This document shows, piece by piece, positions 11,308-27,700 of a stretch of 64,000 nt of DNA (position 1 is the stretch's first letter; every line of letters begins with the position of its first letter). A program made the position numbers and the translations under genes. The notes beneath the pieces were generated by a model. That model had not been told where the DNA came from and did no database searches. It was given only the letters and a program-made list of their open reading frames with translations. The DNA comes from Diospyros lotus. Lineage: Eukaryota; Streptophyta; Magnoliopsida; Ericales; Ebenaceae. The stretch is taken from the NCBI RefSeq assembly GCF_014633365.1, contig NC_068351.1:268001-332000 (forward strand), read 5' to 3'.

Positions 11308-11550
11308 AGGCTTAGAGTTAGTGGGTTAAGTTGAAAAAGGAAACACTAAGTAAATGGGTTTAGAGTTAGTAAACTAAGTTGAAAAATGAAAGGCTAAATA
11401 AATGGGTTTAGAGTTAGTGAGCTAAGTTGAAAAAGGAAAAACTAAGTAAATGCACTTGAACTAGTAGGTTAAGTTAAAAAAAAGGAAAGACAAAGTAAAT
11501 GGGCTTAGAGTTAGTAGATTAAGAAAATGAGTTTAAAATTAATAAACTAA
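11308..11550 (+). repeat. 48-49 bp tandem repeat in LTR D
   Basis: The phrase GGGTTTAGAGTTAGT and variants recurs at about 11,308, 11,356, 11,404, 11,452 and 11,501. It lies upstream of the TATA box, in U3. Confidence 0.85.
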
Positions 11551-11576
11551 ATGAAAGAATAATCTATTCAAAAGAA

Positions 11577-11925
11577 GATTTAGTGAAAAATAATTATGAT
11601 GACAAAATAATTAAAGATAATAGGTGAAATAATTGAGAAATGTGGGAGACAAAATAGGATGTGGACAAATAATTAAAGATTATGGGTGAGATTTAGTGAA
11701 AAATAATTAAGAAATGTGACAAAATAATTAAAGATAATGGGTGAAATAATTGAGAAATGTGGAAGACAAAGTACGGTGTTGATAAATAATCAAACATAAT
11801 GGGTGAAATAATTGAGAAATGTGGGAGACAAAGTAGAGTGTGAACAAATAATTAAAGATTATGGGTGAGATTTAGTGAAAAATAATTAAGAAATGTGACA
11901 AAATAATTAAAGATAGTGGGTCACT
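11577..11925 (+). repeat. Irregular tandem repeat in LTR D
   Basis: GATTTAGTGAAAAATAATTA starts units at 11,577, 11,690 and 11,869; inside them GGGTGAAATAATTGAGAAAT recurs. Unit sizes of about 113 and 179 bp reflect loss or gain of a roughly 65 bp subunit. Confidence 0.8.
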
Positions 11926-11954
11926 ACAATTATGGTAAGTTTAATTCAACCTTC

Positions 11955-11963
11955 TATAAATAA
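11955..11963 (+). promoter_or_regulatory. TATA box of LTR D
   Basis: TATAAATAA just after the tandem arrays. Confidence 0.5.
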
Positions 11964-13080
11964 AGAAAATTTGAAAGGTTTGAAAACTTAAATTAGAAAG
12001 AGAAATGTTGTAAGAAAGAAAGATTTGATAGTGAGAAAAAGATTTAAAAAAGAGAAAGAAAGAAATAGAAAAAAAATAGAGAAAATACCAAAAATTCCTA
12101 GAAAAATCTTATAGGCTGGGTTTAGTAGTTCGTGTGAAAATTTGTGGCAGAAGGAGTTGTTGGATACGCAAATCAAGGCTTCGTTGCAATATAGAAGAAT
12201 ACCGAATCGCTCCGTGGGAAGGTGAGTTATCTTCAAAAATTTCTTCAAAAATTTCAGAAATATGAGAATGATATTTTAAAATTTTTGATGATGAAATTAG
12301 AAAATAAATGCATGATTGGTATTTATTATGGATTTTTGAGGTAATAAATATTTGAAAATCAAAGAGAAAATGAGAAATAAATAAAATATGGATTCTAAAA
12401 ATTATGAGTGAATTTATAGGGTTTAGGAATATTATTTTAGGAATTATTGTAAAGAGAAATTGAGAAAAATTTATGAGAAAGTATTTATTTCATAATCTTG
12501 AGGAAATAATAAGAGAAAATGAGAGAAATTATAAAAATTATATAAAATTAAAAATATGATTTTCTTAAATAATTATGATGCTCAAGGTACATTAAGGTTC
12601 ATAATTGAGTACGATTGGAAGTCTAACGTGAATTTTGAGGTAAAATTACGCTATGAAAAAAATTATCTTTTTACAAGATAAGTGGTACTACTTAATTTGA
12701 CTTAATTTATAAAAATAACTTGGAAGCGTTATTCAATACAAAACCCAATTCATGAAAGCTTTAGTTATCATGTTGACAAGTCATGGTATGCTATGCATCA
12801 CGTAGGTTGCATTTATATTTTTTGATGATGATATATGCATATGAGCACGATGAGATTCATGGTCATACGTTACATGGGTTTTGAGATTAGGTACTGATGC
12901 TGTTGTTTTGCAAATGGTGCACCCATACACCCTGGTCTGTTAGGGAGACTATAAAAATGACAGGTAATCTTAAGGTGCAGTCGACCCAAACATAAGAGTT
13001 ATAGTGTTATGTACATTGCATTCATACATATGCATTATATGATGTACTCTTACTTAGATAATTGATCATTTAATTTGAGT

Positions 13081-13109
13081 TTTGCCCCTGGAATATTCAA
13101 ACATTCCAG
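13081..13109 (+). promoter_or_regulatory. Palindromic LTR motif, copy in LTR D
   Basis: TTTGCCCCTGGAATATTC then AAACATTCCAG: both arms changed together (CTGGAAT/ATTCCAG), so the pairing is kept. Confidence 0.55.
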
Positions 13110-13491
13110 ATGGAGATTGTAGCAGAAACGAGGATAAATGAGTCATGAAATGACACTTAGCAAAGTGCACGATGAATTGAATGTATGTTATGTAACCCAT
13201 ATATTTAAGTTCTGTCATTTCAAATTTTAAACGTTTTGAGAAATAATGATGTAGAATATTATTTATGAAAAATGAGGATGTAAGAATTGATTTATAATTA
13301 ATATTAAGATGTTAAGTTCAATTATAACTTCCGCATTTAATGTTTATATTGATTATCTTTTAAGATAAATATATGAAAATTTTGAGGTGGATAAAAGCAA
13401 TAATATGGTTTAGTTGTAGTTTTAAATAAAAAAAAATTATTATCTCATAATTATCCTAAATTATGGCGCGCTCAAAAAACGGGACGTTACA

Positions 13492-14009
13492 GACTAACCT
13501 AAGTATGCTATAACTTAAAATCATCAATTCAAATTTTATTAGTAAATTTTGTGTTTGTTTTATTAGACAAAATATATAGATAATTATTGAATAATTCGTT
13601 CAATTGAGAGGGTAGATAATATCAAATTTACTAATAAGATTTTGACAATTTTATAGGAATCATCTGAGTTAGTATAAAAAAAAGGAATTTTAGAAATTAC
13701 TCTACGAACTTTTAAGATTGATAGTTAAGAAATTATATTAACGTCTTGTTGAATTTTTGAGAGTTTAATAGATAAAAAATAAAAAATAAAAACACAAAAA
13801 TAAAAGAAATCATATTCATAAAAAAATTTAAATTACTTTTTAAATAAAACAAATTTAAGGAATGAAAATTAAGAAGAGGAATGAGAAAATTAAAAAACCA
13901 AATTTCATTTGCTCGGGTTACAAGCCCAAGAAAGAAGAGGAAAGAGAAGACTGAAGGTAAACAAGTACAAGAGAAAGAAGGGCAAAGTTCAGCGAAGCAA
14001 CGACAAACA
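13492..14009 (+). other. Upstream region and 5' leader of RPT3
   Basis: AT-rich DNA between LTR D and the RPT3 start codon. The reading frame is open upstream to 13,881, but the residues before 14,010 are lysine-rich and unlike any RPT3 N-terminus, so this is taken as leader. No clear TATA box was chosen. Confidence 0.5.
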
Positions 14010-20519
<6,510 letters not shown>

Positions 20520-20668
20520 TAAGGAGTGGAATGATGTTATGGTAATGGATTCTCTTACTAATGAGGTTGAATGTTCCATGGGAACTTGTGTTACCATGAG
20601 TTGGATTACTTAATGGTATAATTGTTGACTGACATTTGGAGACCTGATTCAACGATGTTGTTGCCTGC

Positions 20669-20782
20669 TTTAACTCTTAGTAGTGTAGGATCTGCACTCT
20701 CAGCATCAGACAACACACTTGTGCTTTTAACTCTTAGTAGTGTAGGATATGCACTCTCAGCATTAGACAACACACTTGTGCT
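20669..20782 (+). repeat. 57 bp tandem duplication downstream of RPT3
   Basis: TTTAACTCTTAGTAGTGTAG starts copies at 20,669 and 20,726 with two or three differences between copies. It lies 150 bp past the RPT3 stop codon, probably in or near its 3' untranslated region. Confidence 0.85.
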
Positions 20783-21858
20783 TCATTATCATCATCTGTT
20801 TCGTGCCCATTTCATTCATGTATCTTAGTGTGGGAGTGAATGTGTGTGTGGTCTTTTGATGAATGGCATTGGCAGGAATAGCAACTGGGTTGGTACTCCT
20901 ATAATGGCGGTTTGGCTAAACTTGCCCTTGCCCAAGGGCACACGGACTGGACTGTGCTGTGCCGTGCCCCGAATGATAACTTGATCCGTGATCCTCATTT
21001 GCACTTGGCATCGGCGGCTGCGGATCCATTGCTTCGCGTCAGGGTGTGTATAATTGTGGCCACATGTGATTTGATGTACAGGTTGTTTGAGAATTCCTTT
21101 AATAATGAAATTGTAAGCAGTAACAGAGCACGTGTGCTGTCGATTGGTATTAATGTTGGTGGCAGTGGCATTGGCTTTGGGGCTTTGGCAAATGGCAGGG
21201 ACGTAGCTGATGATGATGGTCGGCAACACCACATTTTTGACAGCACACTTGATCGTCTGGGTGCATTGCATGATTTAACCAGTTACTGTACTCCTAGAAA
21301 GATCCAACCACCACCAATCTCTCTCTCTCTCTCTCATATATGCGAACCGAACCTTTATAATCATAATAATAATAAGAAGATGATGGATGGATGCATGGAT
21401 GGATGTGCCATGCGTGTCACTCCATTTTGATGCCACGATTCTTCTATTTTATATTTTTTGGGCCTGGGACATGATCACGCTATTAAGTATTAATGGCTCG
21501 TGTGGTACATACAGACTCGATTTCTTTTCCATAACTTTGCTTCAAAGCAATTCCGGTGGTTCACATCTCACTCCACCTGCTCTTCCCATACCCCTCCCCT
21601 CCCTCTCTTTGACCGCTCCATTCCTGTCATTTCTTAATATGTTGGCATCTTTTTTTTTTTCTCTTTCTTTATGAAGAGGGTAAAGGCTCATCTCCTTCCT
21701 TAAGAGAGACTAGTTGTCATTTATAATTACATAATCGATCTTATCAAAGAACTACACATAAATTAAGCACCTCTCATATGGTGTAGAAAATTATTCTTAC
21801 AAGAAAGTTTACCTCCTTAATCACATGAAATGGAATGGGTGTGCATATAGATTTAGTC
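20783..21858. other. Intergenic, no supported gene
   Basis: Contains a 172-codon open frame (20,912-21,430, plus) that I do not recognise. It is crossed by a long open frame on the other strand and ends in simple (TC)n and GATG-rich sequence. A (TC)n run is at about 21,319-21,337. No domain, splice pattern or family wording supports a gene. Confidence 0.5.
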
Positions 21859-22979
21859 CGGGGGTGCAATTGGTTATAACCGAATCGAACCGTTCAAAAA
21901 TTATGAACCGAATCGAATTGAACTATATGTAATAACCGAACCGAACTGATCGACTCACCCCAACTAATCGAACTAACCGAAATCGAACTAACCGGAGCCT
22001 ACACCATACTAACTGAACCGAACTGAAAATGAATCGAAAACGAACTAGAACACAAAAATAAACAAGAGATTGCCTTGCTGTTGTCGCTGGCCACCTAGTC
22101 GGCCGGTGACTCTGATGATCGGAATCAATCATCGGATTCCTCCCAACCACAGTGACTCATATACCCAAAAATTAAAAAAATCTAATGGTTAGATTTTAGT
22201 AAATCTAGGTTTCAAACTTTCAATGTAAAAGATAAGTTGTACCTAGAAAACTAACCTAAAAACCATTGGCGTCATCTTCGTCTCTGGCCATCGGCAGCAG
22301 CTCGCATCTGCGTCATCTTCGTCTCTAGCCATCGGTAGCAGCTCGTATCGACGTCATCTTCGTCTCCGGCATTCGTCTTCGTCTTCGCCATCGCCATCGG
22401 CAACGACGAGGGATGGTGGATGGAGAGAGAAGAGACGAAGAGATGAGGCGGCCTAATCTACGAAGCCTCGAACTCGAAGAGCCTTCGTCTTTGCCATCGG
22501 CGACGGCGAGTGATGGTGGAGGAAGAGAGAAGGGACGAAGAGATGACCATGAGGCAGTGCTGCCTTGTGACTAGATATGAGATCTATGAAGAGATGAGAT
22601 GAGGTAGTGCTACAGCCAACCAGATCTCAAAGAGAAAGATAAAATGACGAGAGGGATAGAGTCTTAGAGAGAGAATGACGAAAAGAAGAGTGAAGAGAAG
22701 ACGATAGCAGACATGGGGTGTCGCGCCTGCGTGAGGGAGGGGGAGCCAGTTCGGTTCGGTTCGGCAAAGGGGGTTGCCGCGCTCGTGTGAGGGAGGGGGG
22801 CGGTTTGGTTTGGGGGATGGGGTATTGCTATTTGGTTCGGTTCGATTTTTTTATTATTTTTACTAAAATAATCGAACCAAACCCAAGAATTGATTTTTAA
22901 GGGCAACAATAATCGAACCGACCAAATTTGTTGGTTTGGTTTGGTTAGTTCGATTTAACCAAATTTTTGCTCATCCCAA
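21859..22979. mobile_element. Non-autonomous hAT-like DNA element
   Basis: An 8 bp direct repeat ATTTAGTC (21,851-21,858 and 22,980-22,987) brackets 1,121 bp. The ends are short imperfect inverted repeats (CGGGGGTGCAA and, reversed, TTGGGATGAGCAA). Inside each end are repeated CGAACC/AACCGAA motifs that are complementary between the two sides, so the ends can fold together. The middle has a GC-rich TCATCTTCGTCTC repeat (about 22,270-22,370). No transposase is coded. The 8 bp duplication suggests hAT. Confidence 0.7.
22270..22370 (+). repeat. About 41 bp tandem repeat inside the hAT-like element
   Basis: GCGTCATCTTCGTCTC followed by a CCATCGGCAGCAGCTCG-type segment occurs at about 22,269 and 22,310 and begins a third time at about 22,351. 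A related CCATCGGC...GATGGTGGA segment follows twice further right. Confidence 0.7.
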
Positions 22980-22987
22980 ATTTAGTC

Positions 22988-24588
22988 TGATCAAAGTGGC
23001 GATGACACAACCCTAACATTGAATAAGAAAATAATTTAACCAAGCACACCCACTCACGCACCCGATGGTTATACACGTGTTGTAGTTAGCAAATAGCAAT
23101 AATCAAGTTAAGGTATTTAATCTGCGCAGATTAGAATATAATAAAGCAAGTTGGCATGGGGGGGGGGGGGGGGGGGGAGAGATATTTGGAGAAGATGCAC
23201 CAGCAGTCAGTCATTAGTTCGAACAAATACCACGTCAAAATCGAAAACATCATGCATGACTCATGAGCACACCTACACTACGACTGCAAGGAGCCGTCGG
23301 GACTGAGGAGAGATGCCTTTCAATGTCAATTTCATGTGTGTGTGGCTCCTACTCACCCCATTAGCTCAACGATCAATCTTTCTCTCCCATGTGAATGTTT
23401 CTGTCATCGTCTATTCTATTATATTAGATCACATTACGTATGCCTCCAACGTATGTACATACATACATATATATATATATATTGTGAAGAGGATAAAAAT
23501 TGACCATTCATATGCACATGTATGCATCCATCAATATCATAGTGACCGGCCTCATGGGCTTGAATAAATAACTAGCTTAGCTAATCAGCAGCACCATGTT
23601 CCCATAATCCCATTCAGCCAATCCTCCAAAATGAATTAAGAAATGCACTCTCTCATATTTATACACAAAAAATGAAATATACATATACACATATATACTT
23701 GTCCAATCAATGATCACTTAATTGCCTACTTTTATTTCTCTGTATCTGCTACTAACAGTAATGAAAGGAAATTTTATAAAGCCTCTCTCTGTTTTTGTTT
23801 TGGTTTTGGTTTTTGTTTCGATAACAAAACAAAGCCCCTCTCTGTTGCTGTTAAAATTCCAATCAAAGATATTAAGCCCATAAATATTTGAAAGTCATGG
23901 AGAAGTGGTTAAGCTCGGGCGTGCCTGTTTTGCATTAATAATTAAGAGTATATATATATATATATTAGACTTGGTTTAGATATGGGCATATCATATGGGT
24001 AAGAGACAGAGATTAGGGAACTAACCAGTGGTTACAGTGTCAACTCACTGAGGAATATTATTAATTAGACATTAAACTGGAGTTTCTTTAATTCTTTCAT
24101 CCACCAAGCAAGCATTTACCGAATAAAAAAGAGAGAGAGAGGCAGAAATAGAGCCAGAGACGGTGGATAGGAGGAGGAGGAGGAGGAGGAGGAGGAGGGG
24201 CGGGGTTAGAAAAAGGTGCCAAGATCTCAACTCAACAAAGACTATACTGACTAGCTCTACTACTAAATAATAGTGAACTACTAGTAATCACAATCACATG
24301 GGGCCAGTTAAAGTTGCTTCATGTCTCGAGTTTTCTGTGCCAATTGGCCCCGCCGCTATCTCTTAACCCTACTCGATCGCAGTGGCACGAATCCACGGTT
24401 TCGGTTTGCTTTAGTTTGGAAATCAATTAATTAATTAATTATTGGGAGATAACATAGCAAGAAGAAAGCCCATTAAAAAATTCTTCTCATCTCACTCTCA
24501 CTTTCTGTGATTCTATTTTACAAATGGAAATTACTCTGCTCTACTCTACTGCTATTACACCAACCCATCATCAGTCCATCAGATCAGA

Positions 24589-24631
<43 letters not shown>

Positions 24632-24787
24632 ATTACTCGATGACGTAAAAGTCACAGAAAGAGAGAAAGAAAGCTTCTTGTCGTGTTTGCCTTCGCATCT
24701 ATTGCTCTCTCTCTCTCTCTCTCTCAACAACACAGAAGAACAACACATTGTGCTTTATGGAGTTCCTGAATTCCTAGTCTCGTAGAT
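22988..24787. other. Upstream region of the BPP-like gene; simple repeats
   Basis: No gene is seen. It holds a 20-G homopolymer (23,158-23,177), a (TA)n run (about 23,466-23,481), a GGA-repeat purine tract (about 24,172-24,197) and CT-repeat tracts (about 24,593-24,624 and 24,706-24,724). The last two lie just before the start codon at 24,788 and are probably 5' leader or core promoter, as CT-rich leaders are common in plants. Confidence 0.5.
23158..23177 (+). repeat. 20-base G homopolymer
   Basis: An uninterrupted run of 20 G; the true length may differ because such runs are error-prone in sequencing and assembly. Confidence 0.9.
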
Positions 24788-27700
24788 ATGAATCGCACTC
24801 TGAAGGAGTCTGTGATCGGCGGCAGGAATGGTCAGCACCGGCGAGGTCTCAGCCTCACCGGAATGTCCAGGGATATCGACGAGAACTTGGATCTCTTCTC
24901 GAGAAATCGTCGGACTCTCTCTGTCACGTCGTCCGATGAATCCGACCGTACGGCCCCCTCATCCGTTTCCCCCCTTTCCTTTTTCGTCTTCTTTTTCTAT
25001 TTCTGTCTACATTTATTATGTACTCGAACGAACTTCTTTTCTTTATCATTCTCGACTCGACTGTCGGCTTCCAGCAAGTAGTTTTGCTTTGCGTCTCAGA
25101 TTGAGTGGTTTAACAACCAAAGATTCTAATTTTCTGGCTTCATTTGTCATCTCTAACCATATATAACCCTTTTTACGACGCCGTTTTTCCCGAGTCTTGA
25201 TCAGTTGTTATGAATGAATCTGGAATTCTCTTTTACTTTCCTGAATTTGCTAACCACATGTTTTTCTTTTGATCCCTTTTCTCTGGCTTGAACATGAAAA
25301 AATGGATCAATCTCTGCTTAATTGACCCTGCTTCACCATGGGACTGCAGTTTCAGTGAAACTGGGGAGACTTTCTGTTGGATCAGCAAAATTGGCCAAGA
25401 GTGGAATGGATGATCTATTGTCGTCCACTGACGGTGGGAAGCACGACTATGATTGGTAACATCCTGAACATGCCTCTTGTTTTAAATTAACCCATTATGT
25501 TTTATCGTCAACTTCAGATCTAACTTCTTCAATACCTCATTACCATCTCCAATAGCATAGATTAGTGCTGATAGTTAAACCCAGTGAAGATTATTACATC
25601 TCTATTATTGTTGTTGTTTCATCTCACGCAGAGTTGTTATGCTCATATTAAATCATGCTGGCCTATAGTTCCCCAAATTAACTTATGCAAGGATCTAAGA
25701 TCCATATTCACTGATCCTGCTGACATTGTTGTCTCCCAGGTTTGGGCATTTCAGCCCTCAAGACCTTGTTTGACAAGATTCACTTCTTCTTTGTTGTTTC
25801 TCTGATAACTTGAAAGCATAATTAATTTCATTGCTATTTCAATTAGAGAACTTAGCCTCAATATGCAATTTTTATCCCTTACTTGATCTGGCAGTTCATA
25901 TGTTCCGTTTCTAGGGTATGCAGATATATGGTGGTAGCAGAGGCCGATACCTATATTATTATTCTGCCTATGTTGATTGGCAAACTTACAGTGCGTTTAG
26001 GAGAGGGGGATGGAACGAAAATGGATGGAAGAGGGTTCTCTTGTTTGGGATAGAGAATAGTAATGAAAATGGGTAGAAACACTTTCTATCCATTATCCTC
26101 CAAAATCTTGTTGTGTGCCTCTCATTCGGGATAGAGAATGGTAATGGAAATAGATAGAAACACTTTCCATCCATTATCCTCCAAAATCCTACTTTGTGCC
26201 TCAAGAGAATGGATGGAAAATTTTATTTTGTGCATGGATAATACTAGCTTTTAGTGGTTTTTTAAAGTTCAAATTGGTCCCTGACTTAGTAATACTCTAT
26301 TTTCTCATCAGGAGGGTATTAATGGTCAATTGTTGTTTCATATTCTTCTATTCCATCCATTTCCATTGCCCTTCTAAACAAGCAGAAGCATTTTACATTA
26401 TCTTACTTGCCAGCCTTTTTGAATAGGTAATGTTCAGAATCCTTGGTTTGAGGTTTAGCGAGAGCTTATCCTATTCATAAAGACAAGAGATAGATCCAAG
26501 GATGTTTCTTCAATTTGTCACTGGAGTTGAATACCTTCACTTCCAGTGACCTATCTATTGAGTTTGTTTCTAATAAGCAAGAGCTTGTCTTGTATAAGTT
26601 CTATCTCTCTCTAGACATATTAAGATCTTCTGGAAATGAGATAGTGCTCAATGTGAGAATGAGATGTTGAGTTGTGCCTGCGAAAACCTGAGGATATTTA
26701 TGAAAGGTGAGGATATTTATGAAATGTAAGCCCTGTTGACCTCTTGCTTTACTCCAATTCTTTGAGCTATTTCAGAGAGCTTTAACATTCAACTTGATTT
26801 GTATCTCCCTGCACATCCATAGAAATTGTTCAAGCCAAGTGTCCCTTTTCTCCAAATAATTCCAAAAAAAAAGAAGCCTGAATTTCAGATTGATGGTTTT
26901 GGAATTGAACTGCATCTTTGTGTAATGTCTTATAATTTACAAATTCTATGCCCCAGTCTTGAGAATAAATTGTTTAAGCTGGGATCCATATAACTGGTTC
27001 CTGGAAGTGGACATTTATGTGTAACAGTTCTTTTGCTATGATAGTTCTTTTGGATGAAATTTTTATGAAATATGCAGTGACCTTTCATTATTTTAGCTTT
27101 CTGATGCATGGTAGTACCATTTATAAAAAAAATATAATTCTGTTTCTTGAATGTAGGCTTCTCACTCCTCCTGAAACTCCTCTTTTTCCTTCCTCAAATG
27201 GAATTGAGTCTCAACAATCATCAGCAGCTCCAAGAAGCAGTTCTTTGGCTCGATCAGTTTCTACAACAAAGGCCTCAAGGGTATAATTTATGTTTTTTTA
27301 TTTTGTTTTTGGACCAAGTGTTCTGTTGATAGTTAGATCCATTGCTATTTCATCTGCCATGGCTTTTATCTATATTTGATGACTATAGAATAAGCCGCCA
27401 CCAGAATAAGAGAAGGTCTTTCCTCTTCTTTCTGTTTCCAACTGAGAAATCTGCCTGACACCAGAACTTTCTGATCAGAAAGCCCACTATGGCACTTGTT
27501 TTGTTATACACAAAAATGAAGATTGAACAATCATAATGCTTGATTGATGTGTTCTGTCTGTCTGTCTATTCAAGTTGCCTGATCCTGAAACAATGAGTTA
27601 TGATGCTGTGTATTAATTGCTGAGATTGACAGATATTCTTGCAGGGATCTTGTCATGCAACTTCCTTGTTTATTTGGAAAATCTCTTATGTGCTGTATTT

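Larger units (their letters stand above)
10466..13491 (+). repeat. Long LTR D (Ty3/gypsy), 3 kb, AT-rich
   Basis: Starts TGTAATACCCC after a polypurine tract and ends GGGACGTTACA at 13,491. At 3,026 bp and AT-rich it is a different family from A and C, but it keeps the same ends, a TATA box (11,955-11,963) and the palindromic motif (13,081-13,109). Two tandem arrays lie inside. It ends about 520 bp upstream of the RPT3 start codon. No gene is seen in it. Confidence 0.72.

Noticed and set aside
13881..14009. N-terminal extension of RPT3 from an upstream in-frame Met
   Set aside because: The 43 extra residues are Lys-rich and unlike RPT3; the conserved protein starts at 14,010.
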